Under the pieces are notes generated by a model that saw only the letters and a list, made by a program, of their open reading frames with translations, did not search any database and had not been told where the DNA came from. From contig OZ220706.1 of assembly GCA_965116695.1 (NCBI GenBank), positions 4,030,001 to 4,094,000 on the forward strand: a stretch of 64,000 nt of DNA. Direction: 5' to 3'. The position numbers and the translations under genes were made by a program. This document shows, in pieces, positions 25,807 through 33,804 of this stretch. This stretch comes from JAJDTT01 sp965116695 (GTDB taxonomy: Bacteria; Acidobacteriota; UBA6911; RPQK01; JAJDTT01). Within the stretch, counting starts at the first letter, position 1; each line of letters starts with the position of its first letter.

Positions 25807-27277
25807 CGCGGGATACGGAGTTCGGCCGCCTGGCCGGGATCGCCGTGGGTTTCTCAAGGAACTTGGCCTGGGCAGTATCGCGCTGGCCAGCCTGGTCGCG
25901 GATCAGAAGGCGAGCGGCGCGGGGTCCGTGCCGGCGGTTGATCCCAGCGACCCGCTTGCTCCCCGGAAGCCGCACCTCACTCCCAAGGCGAGGAACGTCA
26001 TCTTCCTGTTCATGGTCGGCGGCGCAAGCCAGATCGAGACGTTCGATCACAAGCCGCTGCTGAAGAAGTACGCCGGAAAAGAGGCGCGAGAAATCTTCCC
26101 CAAGGAAGACCTGGACGGCCTGAATCCGTCGAAGACGTTCTACGACACCCGCATCGTGCCGCCGGTGTTCTCTTTCAAGCGCTATGGCCAGAGCGGCGCT
26201 TGGGTCAGCGAGATCTTTCCGCATCTGACGAAGGTGGTCGACGACATCGCATTCATCAAATCGATGTATGCCGACGTACCGATTCACGGCCCCGGCCAGA
26301 TCCTCATGCACACGGGCTATACCAGGCAGGGACACCCCAGTCTTGGTTCCTGGGTGACCTACGGGCTGGGGACGGAAAACCGGAACATGCCGGGATTCGT
26401 GGTGATGACGGACGGACGGTCCGACGGCGGGCAGGCGCTTTACAATTCCGGATTCCTCCCCGGATACCACCAGGCCACGGTGGCGGACGTCACTCCCGGG
26501 AATCCACCAGTGCCGCACATCAAGGCACCGGCGTTTCTGAACCCGGGGCAGCATCGCCCACAGTTGGATCTGTTGCGAAAGTTGAATCACCTCCACCACG
26601 GCATGCATCCAACCCAGCCTGAGCTCGACGCGCGCATCGCCGCATTCGAGACCGCGTTTCGCATGCAGATGGAAGCGCCGGGGCTCTTCGATATCGGCAA
26701 CGAGCCGGACTCGGTGAAGGCGCTCTACGGCGACACCGACTTCGGTAGGAAATGCCTGATGGCGAGACGGATGGTGGAGAGCGGCGTCCGCTTCGTGGAG
26801 ATTCTCGACGGCGCCCACGGGCGGCAATGGGACGCCCACGGCAACCGCGGCGGGCTCATCAAGAACCACCGCACGAATGCGGCGAGAACCGATCAGGGCA
26901 TCACGGCCCTCATCATCGACCTGAAGTCACGCGGCCTGCTGGACGAGACCCTCGTCGTCTGGGCCACCGAGTTCGGCCGCACGCCGTTCGAGGAGGCGGA
27001 CAGGTCCCTGACGAAAACCACTATAGGCCGCAGCCATCACCATTACGGCTTCACCATGTGGATGGCGGGCGGCGGCGTCAAGCGGGGGATCACCTACGGC
27101 GCCACCGACGAACTCGGCATGCACGCCGTCAAGAACCGCGTCTCCCATCACGATTTCCACGCCACCATCCTTCACCTCCTGGGCCTGGACCACGAACGGC
27201 TCACCTACCGCCACAACAGCCGCGACTTCCGCCTCACCGACGTCTACGGCAACGTCGTCCACGACATCATCGCGTGA
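25796..27277 (+). CDS. DUF1501 family exported protein, copy 1
   Basis: A twin-arginine signal (DRRGFLKELGLGSIALASL, residues 16-34) precedes a DUF1501 domain of the alkaline phosphatase/sulfatase-like superfamily. Blocks seen include FLFMVGGASQIETFDHKP, HTGYTRQGHPSLGSW, KCLMARRMVESGVRFVEI, WATEFGRTPFEE and GRSHHHYGFTMW. It is predicted to fold in the cytoplasm and be exported by Tat, with the haem-domain partner at 23605. Copy 2 at 29192 is highly similar along its whole length. Confidence 0.9.
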   Translation: MFTDAGYGVRPPGRDRRGFLKELGLGSIALASLVADQKASGAGSVPAVDPSDPLAPRKPHLTPKARNVIFLFMVGGASQIETFDHKPLLKKYAGKEAREIFPKEDLDGLNPSKTFYDTRIVPPVFSFKRYGQSGAWVSEIFPHLTKVVDDIAFIKSMYADVPIHGPGQILMHTGYTRQGHPSLGSWVTYGLGTENRNMPGFVVMTDGRSDGGQALYNSGFLPGYHQATVADVTPGNPPVPHIKAPAFLNPGQHRPQLDLLRKLNHLHHGMHPTQPELDARIAAFETAFRMQMEAPGLFDIGNEPDSVKALYGDTDFGRKCLMARRMVESGVRFVEILDGAHGRQWDAHGNRGGLIKNHRTNAARTDQGITALIIDLKSRGLLDETLVVWATEFGRTPFEEADRSLTKTTIGRSHHHYGFTMWMAGGGVKRGITYGATDELGMHAVKNRVSHHDFHATILHLLGLDHERLTYRHNSRDFRLTDVYGNVVHDIIA

Positions 27278-27360
27278 TCGTTCCTCATTCCCGGGAAACG
27301 CCTTCCCGATGCTGCGTGACTTATAGTGGGAAGGTAGACTGTGCGGAATTGGAGGCCAAC

Positions 27361-27618
27361 ATGGGGACTACCCGCAAGACAATCACTGTTACCGACCAGC
27401 AAGACAAATGGATCAAGGCGCAGATTGATGGCGGTGATTTCGTCAATGACAGTGAATATATCCGTGATTTGATCCGCCGTGACCAGGCCCGCCAGTCCGA
27501 AGTTGATGTGATACGGAGCGCGTTGATCCGAGGCGAGGAAAGCGGACAACCACAGGCGTTCGACGGCGACGTCTTCAAAAACCAAATGGCTGCCAAGCAT
27601 GCCCGAAAGGGTCCCTGA
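27361..27618 (+). CDS. parD: ParD-type antitoxin
   Basis: An 85-residue ribbon-helix-helix protein: TRKTITVTDQQDKWIKAQI and FVNDSEYIRDLIRRD are the ParD signature. The C-terminal tail should wrap ParE. ATG 27361 sits at the conserved opening. The stop overlaps the parE start by 20 bases. Confidence 0.87.
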   Translation: MGTTRKTITVTDQQDKWIKAQIDGGDFVNDSEYIRDLIRRDQARQSEVDVIRSALIRGEESGQPQAFDGDVFKNQMAAKHARKGP

Positions 27619-27847
27619 ATATCGATTGGCCCCGGAAGCCAAGCGCGATTTGGAAGCGATCTGGCTCTATTCACGCGAAGAGTGGGGGCTGAAACAGGCC
27701 AACCGTTACACGGATGAATTGACGGATTCCTTTGCTCAACTTGCCGTTAGTCCTCAACTAGGAACAGCTTGCGATCACATCCGCAAAGGTTACAGCCGAA
27801 GCAGGGTAGGGCGACATGTGGTCTACTACCGCATAACCGAATACTGA
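27599..27847 (+). CDS. parE: ParE-type toxin with a premature stop
   Basis: The frame reads YRLAPEAKRDLEAIWLYS, then GTACDHIRKGYSRSRVGRHVVYYRITEY and stops at TGA 27845-27847. The same frame continues with IAVIRILHDRMLPTRHL to TAG 27901, exactly the normal ParE C-terminus. The TGA stands where GGA (Gly) is expected, so the last 18 residues including the conserved strand and helix are lost. The toxin is probably inactive unless the stop is read through. Confidence 0.82.
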   Translation: MPERVPEYRLAPEAKRDLEAIWLYSREEWGLKQANRYTDELTDSFAQLAVSPQLGTACDHIRKGYSRSRVGRHVVYYRITEY

Positions 27848-27978
27848 ATCGCCGTGATCCGTATATTGCACGATCGGATGTTGCCGACGCGGCACTTGTA
27901 GGGGACTAAATTCTGGCCGCCACTTCTCATGCGTCGTAAAAAGGCGCTATTTCTCGGTGGGTGCGCGAGAAGGGCGCG

Positions 27979-28012
27979 AGAAGGGGACACGAGGGGACAG
28001 TCACCCTCTCTG
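27979..28012 (+). repeat. REP-A element, doubled, at the cut end of a DUF1501 fragment
   Basis: GAGAAGGGGACAC then GAGGGGACAGTCACCCTCTC. Homology to DUF1501 genes begins at about 28018, six bases after it. Confidence 0.8.
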
Positions 28013-28017
28013 TCCTG

Positions 28018-28191
28018 CGATCTCCACGCCACCATCCTCCACCTCCTGGGCCTGGACCACGAACGCCTCACCTACCGCCACAACAGCCGCGACTTCCGCC
28101 TGACCGACGTCTACGGCAACGTCGTCCACGACCTAGGAGCGGGGACATCCTTGTCCCCGTCTTCACGGTGGTAAAGCATCGACATCATCGC
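28018..28191 (+). pseudogene. 3' fragment of a third DUF1501 gene, interrupted by REP-B
   Basis: Bases 28018-28132 match the 3' end of both DUF1501 genes (27158-27270 and 30540-30650), slightly closer to copy 1. The match is then interrupted by a REP-B unit (28133-28180) and resumes with the last bases ATCATCGC before a stop. Only about 40 codons survive. The fragment keeps the native 3' end and is cut at its 5' side by REP-A. Confidence 0.82.
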
Positions 28192-28240
28192 CTAGGAGCG
28201 GGGACATCCTTGTCCCCGTCTTCATGATGGTAAAGCATCC
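28133..28240. repeat. REP-B hairpin repeated in tandem (59-base period)
   Basis: CTAGGAGCGGGGACATCC, then TTGTCCCCGTCTTC, occurs at 28133 and 28192, each followed by GGTAAAGCATC. GGGGACA and TGTCCCC form a 7-bp stem with a four-base loop. The CTAG supplies an in-frame TAG stop at the end of the DUF1501 fragment. Confidence 0.8.
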
Positions 28241-28247
28241 AAGACCG

Positions 28248-28273
28248 TAGGGGTGCCCCTTGTGGGCACCCTC
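28248..28273. repeat. REP-C hairpin
   Basis: GTAGGGGTGCCCCTTGTGGG then CACCCTC. The same family occurs at 41629-41671 and 58256-58358. Confidence 0.7.
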
Positions 28274-28298
28274 TTTATTCCAAGCCGACGCCCTCATC

Positions 28299-28346
28299 CG
28301 AGGAGTGGACAGTCACCTCCTCTCTCCGTCACCTCCTCTCTCCTTG
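28299..28346 (+). repeat. REP-A element with a repeated right arm
   Basis: GAGGAGTGGACAGTCACC then TCCTCTCTCCGTCACCTCC. The right arm is present twice. It lies upstream of the fitAB pair. Confidence 0.65.
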
Positions 28347-28411
28347 GGCTTGATTGCAATGAAATCACGATATAGCTTAAAAGCGGAGTCTGAAGAAGTG
28401 GATGCGCAGCG

Positions 28412-28657
28412 ATGGCGAGCATCACGATCCGCAAACTTGATGACGAGGTGAAGAGACGGCTACGCATCAGGGCAGCCGAAAACGGGCGTTCAATGGAGGA
28501 AGAAGCACGGACCATTCTGCGTGAGGCGGTTGACTTGGAGGCAACCGCGGAGAAGGGGCTGGGCGCGGCGCTCCAGGAACTCTTCAAGCCCTTTGGCGGC
28601 GTGGAACTGGATATTCCGCCGCGCGAACCGATGCGTGAGCCACCTGGATTCGATTGA
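28412..28657 (+). CDS. FitA/VapB-type ribbon-helix-helix antitoxin
   Basis: The 81-residue protein opens MASITIRKLDDEVKRRLRIR and continues ENGRSMEEEARTIL, the FitA (plasmid-stability type) antitoxin pattern. The C-terminal part with GLGAALQELFKPFGGVEL is the toxin-binding tail. It should bind the PIN toxin encoded 11 bases downstream and repress the pair. Confidence 0.87.
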   Translation: MASITIRKLDDEVKRRLRIRAAENGRSMEEEARTILREAVDLEATAEKGLGAALQELFKPFGGVELDIPPREPMREPPGFD

Positions 28658-28668
28658 GGGGGCGGCGA

Positions 28669-29091
28669 ATGATTGTTCTGGACACCGATGTCGTCTCGGA
28701 GTTGATGCGTGACAATCCGTGGCCCGCTGTTTTCGTGTGGGTGAACGACCAGTTGGTGCGCGAACTGTTCGTGACGGCGGTGACCGTGGCGGAGATCCGC
28801 GCTGGCATCGCTTTTCTGCCCGCAGGCAGGCGGCGCCGGGGTCTCGCCAATGCGGCCGAACGCGCCTTCAGCGAGTTGTTCTCTGGTCGCGTGCTGCCCT
28901 TCGACGGCGAGGCGGCTCGCTCCTATTCGGAGATCGCAGCGCAGCGGCGCAAAGCGGGCCGACCGATTGCACACGCCGATTGCCAAATCGCTGCCATCGC
29001 CCATTCTCGGGGCGCGGCGGTGGCGACAAGAAATTTTCGGGATTTCGAGGGGACAGGAATCGATTTCATCGACCCCTGGGTGGGCAGATGA
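28669..29091 (+). CDS. FitB/VapC-type PIN toxin
   Basis: A PIN-domain ribonuclease of 140 residues: MIVLDTDVVSELM supplies the first acidic residues, VTVAEIRAGI the conserved Glu and HADCQIAAIA the later Asp. ATG 28669 is taken at the conserved opening; an in-frame GTG-type start five codons earlier is possible. All catalytic positions are intact. Confidence 0.88.
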   Translation: MIVLDTDVVSELMRDNPWPAVFVWVNDQLVRELFVTAVTVAEIRAGIAFLPAGRRRRGLANAAERAFSELFSGRVLPFDGEAARSYSEIAAQRRKAGRPIAHADCQIAAIAHSRGAAVATRNFRDFEGTGIDFIDPWVGR

Positions 29092-29120
29092 GTTCTTCCG
29101 CGAAGCAATGGCGCACTTCC

Positions 29121-29149
29121 TTCAGGGGACAGTCGCCTCCTCTCTCCTG
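29121..29149 (+). repeat. REP-A element at the cut end of a DUF1553 fragment
   Basis: TTCAGGGGACAGTCGCC then TCCTCTCTCC. Homology to the DUF1553 3' end begins two or three bases after it. Confidence 0.75.
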
Positions 29150-29151
29150 TA

Positions 29152-29202
29152 CAATACCGCCACACCTTCACGAGCCTGAGCAGGTTCATCGATGTTGACT
29201 GA
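29152..29202 (+). pseudogene. last 16 codons of a lost DUF1553 gene
   Basis: The frame QYRHTFTSLSRFIDVD followed by TGA aligns with the final residues QYCHSLMNLNEFIYVH of the gene at 23605. As in that gene pair, the stop overlaps the next DUF1501 start by 11 bases. The rest of the DUF1553 gene is missing, cut exactly at the REP-A element at 29121-29149. Confidence 0.8.
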
Positions 29203-30664
29203 CGCAAGCACTGGAACTCGACCGGTCGGTTGGGACCGCCGCGGATTCCTAAAGGAACTCGGCCTGGGCGGAATCGCTCTGGCCAGCCTGCTTACTGACC
29301 AGACGGCGAGCGGCGCGCCGGCCATGCCCCCGGGCGACCTCAGCGAGCCACTCGCTCCCAAGCAGCCACACTTCGCCCCCAAGGCGAAGAACGTCATCCT
29401 CCTCTTCATGGTCGGCGGCGCGAGTCAGCTCGAGACGTTCGATCACAAGCCGCTTCTGAAAAAGTACGCCGGAAAACTGGCGCGGGAAATCTTCTCCAAG
29501 GAAGACCTGGAAGGCCTGAACCCGGAGAAGGACTACACCAACACGCGCATCGTTCCCCCGGTGTTCTCTTTCAAGCGCTACGGCCAGAGCGGCGCGTGGG
29601 TCAGCGAGATCTTCCCGCACCTGACGAAAGTGGTCGACGACATCGCGTTCATCAACTCGATGCACACCGATTCGGCGATTCACTCCACCGGCCAGATCCT
29701 CATGCACACGGGTTATTCCATACAGGGCCACCCCAGCCTCGGCTCCTGGGTGACCTACGGGCTGGGGTCGGAGAACCGGAACATGCCGGGATTCGTGGTG
29801 ATGAAGGACGGCCTTCCGTCCGGCGGGCGCGCGCTTTACGATGCCGGATTCCTCCCGGGAATCCACCAGGCCACGGTGGCGGACGTCGAGCTTGGAAAAC
29901 CGCCCGTGCCGCACATCACGGCGCCGGAATTCTTGAGCCGGGGCCAGCAGAGCAAGCAGTTGGATCTGGTGCGGAAGTTGAATCGCCTCCACCGCGGCAT
30001 GCACGCCACTCAGCCCGAGCTCGACGCGCGCATCGCGGCATTCGAGACGGCGTTCCGCATGCAGATGGAAGCGCCGCAGCTCTTCGATATCCGTAACGAA
30101 CCGGAGTCGGTGAAGGCGCTCTACGGCGACACCGACTTCGGGAGAAAGTGCCTGATGGCGAGGCGCATGGTGGAGAACGGCGTCCGCTTCGTGGAGATTC
30201 TCGACGGCGCCCAAAGGCGATGGTGGGACGCGCACGGCAACCGCGGCGGGCTCATCAACAACCATCGCAAAAACGCGGCCCGCACCGACCGAGGCATCAC
30301 GGCCCTCATCATGGACCTGAAGTCACGCGGTATGCTGGACGAGACGCTCGTCGTCTGGGCCACCGAGTTCGGCCGCACCCCGATGGAGGAGGCGCGTACG
30401 GAGGAATCCCTCGGCCGCGGCCATCACCACTACGGCTTCTCCATGTGGATGGCGGGCGGCGGCGTCAAGGCCGGGATCACCCACGGCGCCACCGACGATC
30501 TCGGCATGCACGCCATCAAGGACCGGGTTTCGCATCACGATCTCCACGCCACCATCCTCCACCTGCTGGGCCTGGATCACGAACGGCTCACCTTCCGCCA
30601 CAACAGCCGCGATTTCCGCCTGACCGACGTCTACGGCAACGTCGTGCATGAGTTGATTGCGTGA
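29192..30664 (+). CDS. DUF1501 family exported protein, copy 2
   Basis: A paralogue of the gene at 25796 with the same layout: twin-arginine signal WDRRGFLKELGLGGIALAS, then the DUF1501 blocks LLFMVGGASQLETFDHKP, FGRKCLMARRM, WATEFGRTP and GHHHYGFSMW. It has 490 residues and no frameshift. Its DUF1553 partner survives only as a 16-codon tail. It may use the haem-domain protein at 23605, since the two DUF1501 proteins are so alike. Confidence 0.9.
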   Translation: MLTDASTGTRPVGWDRRGFLKELGLGGIALASLLTDQTASGAPAMPPGDLSEPLAPKQPHFAPKAKNVILLFMVGGASQLETFDHKPLLKKYAGKLAREIFSKEDLEGLNPEKDYTNTRIVPPVFSFKRYGQSGAWVSEIFPHLTKVVDDIAFINSMHTDSAIHSTGQILMHTGYSIQGHPSLGSWVTYGLGSENRNMPGFVVMKDGLPSGGRALYDAGFLPGIHQATVADVELGKPPVPHITAPEFLSRGQQSKQLDLVRKLNRLHRGMHATQPELDARIAAFETAFRMQMEAPQLFDIRNEPESVKALYGDTDFGRKCLMARRMVENGVRFVEILDGAQRRWWDAHGNRGGLINNHRKNAARTDRGITALIMDLKSRGMLDETLVVWATEFGRTPMEEARTEESLGRGHHHYGFSMWMAGGGVKAGITHGATDDLGMHAIKDRVSHHDLHATILHLLGLDHERLTFRHNSRDFRLTDVYGNVVHELIA

Positions 30665-30922
30665 TAGCACGGGAAACAGCAAAAAGTCTCCTCATCCATT
30701 ACCTTTGGAACGGCGGCTGCATCGACTTGTTATTGGCTGACCTCAAGCAGCAACTTGATCGCGAAATCTGCATGTGGACACGGACGCAGCGGAACTACGA
30801 TATTTCCGTTGCGCACCGGCAATGTGGCGTGCGCGGAAGTCGTTAGAAGTATCCAAATACTCGTCGCAGTCGATGCTTGTCTTCACGCATGTGCTGTTTT
30901 CGACAGTTTCTTCAGACCTGCC

Positions 30923-32017
30923 ATGTTTCAAGATAAGGACATGACGCAACTGATCCAAGTCGCCTCACGCGCCTTCGATCTCGGTAGATGGTCCGGTGTG
31001 ACGCGGCTGAAGGGCGGCATTCTCAACGAGATATATCGCCTGCGAACATCTTCCGGTACGTATGTGATGAAAGTTAATCGGGTGAGACGGTCCAAGGCTG
31101 AATTGGAACACCTGTTTTTGTTTCTGTCGTATTTGGAAGAACGTGGGGTGACCGTGGATGGAATCATCCCAACCACTCAAGGAAGTGCGGTCTTTCAAGA
31201 CAGGGGATTGTTCATAACGGTACACAGATACATCCCAGGAACGGTCTATCACTCCCCGCTCGCCCTTACGAGCATCCAGCAGACCAGGCTGATGGCGTTC
31301 CTCGCAACTTACCATGCTGCAGTCGCGGATTATCAAGTGACGCCAGAACTTGTTGCCTCAGATGAAGTATTGCCAATTGCATATATGGAGGATCCGGGCC
31401 GATTGAAAGGACGGTTGCGTACATTCGGAATACCCACGAGAGACCTGGAGGCCACTGTCAACAGAGGCATCGACAGGTTGAGGGCATTTTGGGATTCGGA
31501 GTCCGGCAAAGGACTCAAAAGAATCGCCAACCACGGGGATTATAGAACCTGCAATGTCGTATTTGATGGGAATGACATCCGGGGATTGCTTGATTGGGAT
31601 TTGCTTTCGTACGGTCCACGTCTCCTGGATGTCGTAGTCGCATCGAATGATCTCGCCAAGATCATCGCGGGATCCTTGTCGAACCATCCTGATGAGTGGC
31701 TCGAACATTTTCTGAGATTCTTCAGGACGTATGCCACGAAAGCTGAGGACTTGAACATTGGGATCACAGAGCATGAAATCGAAGCCATTCCATACCTGTT
31801 GATAGTAGACACGATTCTGAACGGGATATTCTTCGCACTCTTCCTACGCAAGCTTCCACTTAAGCCCGGAGAAACGACTGCGGAGCGAAACCAACGATCG
31901 GCCGCCGTTCTGGAGCGGTCTGTCAATGATCTTCTGGCTCTTGACGAATTGGCTATGCAGGGGAATACGTCCCGTATCAAGTGGACCGAAATGAGGAGTG
32001 CTATCAGTCCGTGTTGA
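30923..32017 (+). CDS. phosphotransferase of the aminoglycoside phosphotransferase (APH) fold
   Basis: The 364-residue protein has the APH/choline-kinase fold. The N-lobe has GGILNEIYRL and the Lys strand TYVMKVNRVRR, the catalytic loop is HGDYRTCN and the metal-binding DWD follows in GLLDWDLL. Substrates in this family range from antibiotics to homoserine and small sugars, so resistance must not be assumed. The gene is less GC-rich than its neighbours and stands alone, which suggests transfer. ATG 30923 is chosen as the first Met ahead of the conserved domain; the frame is open to 30755. Confidence 0.78.
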   Translation: MFQDKDMTQLIQVASRAFDLGRWSGVTRLKGGILNEIYRLRTSSGTYVMKVNRVRRSKAELEHLFLFLSYLEERGVTVDGIIPTTQGSAVFQDRGLFITVHRYIPGTVYHSPLALTSIQQTRLMAFLATYHAAVADYQVTPELVASDEVLPIAYMEDPGRLKGRLRTFGIPTRDLEATVNRGIDRLRAFWDSESGKGLKRIANHGDYRTCNVVFDGNDIRGLLDWDLLSYGPRLLDVVVASNDLAKIIAGSLSNHPDEWLEHFLRFFRTYATKAEDLNIGITEHEIEAIPYLLIVDTILNGIFFALFLRKLPLKPGETTAERNQRSAAVLERSVNDLLALDELAMQGNTSRIKWTEMRSAISPC

Positions 32018-32237
32018 GTGCCTGACGCGGGAAGAGATCGGGGCATTGACCATCCCTGCGTGACGACGGGTCGCGTCTCGTAGTCCCCTCACCGTTGCGA
32101 ATGGGGAAAACGTTGTCCGGCAGTCGGCTCAGACCGTGTGGGACCGGGCGCGAAGAAATGAAAGTCACAGCGGAGAAACTCTAATCTTTCCGGGAATCCT
32201 TGGTCTGCTACGGTCGGATCCTGCCCGCCGACTTCGT

Positions 32238-33248
32238 TCACAGGATGCCATCGCTATCCGCCACCCACTCCAAATCTGCGCCGTGCGGGTGCGCGAATCC
32301 GAGGATATGCGCGGTCTGCATGCCGTCGTAAGCGATGGACCGTCCCAGCAGGAACTGAAGGGGTGCCGGAGGCGGCGCAAATGACGAGATATGTGGAGAT
32401 CCCCGGGCACCTTCGTTCGATATCCAGACGATATCCCGGTGGCGCGAAAAATCTGTGAAGATTTGGGCAAAGGCTTGGCGGCGCTCAGGGTCCACGTAAG
32501 GAAACACCGCGGAATGCAATACCACCAGTGTCGCGCCGGTCGGCGCCTCTTCCAGGACCTTCGGCAGATCATCGACCAGATCGCCGTGACGAACAGACAG
32601 TGAATGTTGCCGCCCAACCGCTATTGCCGCCTCCAATCGTTCGCGGCGGTCGGTGTGGTCGGGCCAGACGCAAGCCAGCAGCCAACGGATGTCAGAAGGA
32701 TCATCAAGATCGACCGGAGCCGTGTCGAGTCCACAACGCCACACAACTTGTGGAACCGCGATTCGGGGGCGTAAGTACCCGCGCAAACGACAACGCAGTC
32801 GGACTGGAGACTCTTTGTCGCCAATCTGGAGCGATCCATAGTCGTATCTGTACTTGTCCAGCAGCAGGCACAGTCCCGCGCTTGCACCCACCTCCACGAG
32901 TGCCAGAGGTCCTGTGGGCATGGCCGGCTGCAATACGGCGCAGCGGCCCACCTCATTCGTCTGCGTCCGGCGCGATCTCATGAGCTGAAAGACTTCGAAT
33001 TCATGCTTCTTGACGAAGCGACTCAGTTCCGCGCGGCTCGTCGGCATTTCTTCCGGACCGGTCAAGTATTGCACCGACGCGAAAAACAGGTTGGGCTGCT
33101 GGTCTGGCATCAGGGAGATAAACTTGGACAGGTAATCGTCTTGTGCGACAGCGTGGGATAGCCGGAAGTAATGGGCGGAGTACCCTTTGCATTCGTCCTC
33201 TGCAAACCGTCGGAATCGCAGCCGGACACGCTCGGTGGTGTCGTTCAT
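32238..33248 (-). CDS. DUF2332 family protein
   Basis: The 336-residue protein shows the DUF2332 signature: RRFAEDECKGYSAHYFRLS at the start, QPNLFFASVQYL, RRTQTNEVGRC and ALVEVGASAGLCLLLDKY in the middle. The last block resembles an AdoMet-binding glycine loop, so a methyltransferase-like fold is possible but unproven. The function is unknown. It is a single gene on the minus strand. Confidence 0.82.
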   Translation of the reverse strand: MNDTTERVRLRFRRFAEDECKGYSAHYFRLSHAVAQDDYLSKFISLMPDQQPNLFFASVQYLTGPEEMPTSRAELSRFVKKHEFEVFQLMRSRRTQTNEVGRCAVLQPAMPTGPLALVEVGASAGLCLLLDKYRYDYGSLQIGDKESPVRLRCRLRGYLRPRIAVPQVVWRCGLDTAPVDLDDPSDIRWLLACVWPDHTDRRERLEAAIAVGRQHSLSVRHGDLVDDLPKVLEEAPTGATLVVLHSAVFPYVDPERRQAFAQIFTDFSRHRDIVWISNEGARGSPHISSFAPPPAPLQFLLGRSIAYDGMQTAHILGFAHPHGADLEWVADSDGIL

Positions 33249-33268
33249 TCGAGTTCAGCAGTGAAACG

Positions 33269-33293
33269 AGCGAGACAAGAGGACAGTCACCAT
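33269..33293 (+). repeat. REP-A element
   Basis: GAGACAAGAGGACAGTCACC, in the gap upstream of the DUF2332 gene. Confidence 0.6.
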
Positions 33294-33338
33294 GATGGGT
33301 GGAGGTGCCTACAGTTCGCGCGGGAAAGTGGTCATTGT

Positions 33339-33644
33339 TCAAGCAGGCACGTAACGCTGGACGTTGATCTCGCTTGCACGGGCACGCATCTGCGAGGCGT
33401 CGTACCCGACCTGCATCCGCAGCAGCAGATCCATGCTCACGTCAAAAGCCTTTTCGATGCGTAAGGCCATCTCCGGCGACAGAGTAGACTTGCCGTTAAG
33501 CAAATCCGAAAGCGTTGCCCGGCGAACTCCCAGGATCTGGGCCGCCTTCGTCACCGTCAGACCCAACTTCTTGATGACTTCCGTACGGATGAAGTCGCCC
33601 GGATGGGAAGCGGTCATGTTCACTTTGATTCCTTGGGTCGCCAT
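33339..33644 (-). CDS. HigA-type antitoxin without an intact toxin
   Basis: A 101-residue XRE/HigA protein: SHPGDFIRTEVIKKLGLTVT, a helix-turn-helix AAQILGVRRATLSDLLNG and the usual C-terminal SEINVQRYVPA. Its start codon overlaps the stop of a truncated toxin, so the original pair was translationally coupled. The antitoxin remains intact although its toxin has been cut to about 25 codons. Confidence 0.82.
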   Translation of the reverse strand: MATQGIKVNMTASHPGDFIRTEVIKKLGLTVTKAAQILGVRRATLSDLLNGKSTLSPEMALRIEKAFDVSMDLLLRMQVGYDASQMRARASEINVQRYVPA

Positions 33645-33722
33645 CAGTGGTAATACTCCAAATCCAAGAGGTTGATGTAACCGTCCTCTTCTTCAACCAT
33701 GATCCACCATTTGCGCTCGGGA
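33644..33722 (-). pseudogene. C-terminal remnant of the toxin paired with the HigA at 33339
   Basis: The frame reading ERKWWIMVEEEDGYINLL, then DLEYYH, ends at TGA and overlaps the antitoxin ATG by one base. It resembles the closing strands of RelE/HigB-type toxins (W.I...ed.....DYH). The upstream part is gone and is replaced at once by a degenerate REP-A element. Confidence 0.6.
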
Positions 33723-33744
33723 AAAGGGCGTATCTACCTTCTCT
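33719..33744 (+). repeat. REP-A element, degenerate, at the cut end of a toxin remnant
   Basis: GGGAAAAGGGCGTATCTACC then TTCTCTA keeps both arms, with several changes in the core. Confidence 0.45.
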
Positions 33745-33804
33745 ATTCGCTCCTGAGGCCACAAATCCTGTGCGATCATCGTGCCCCCTGGCGAGGAGTT
33801 CGGG

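Noticed and set aside
30661..30846. Small gene of 61 codons after DUF1501 copy 2
   Set aside because: It overlaps the DUF1501 stop, lacks a ribosome binding site and shows no recognisable pattern.
30923..32017. Aminoglycoside resistance gene
   Set aside because: Only the general APH-fold motifs are present; the family includes many kinases of other small molecules and nothing points to an antibiotic substrate.
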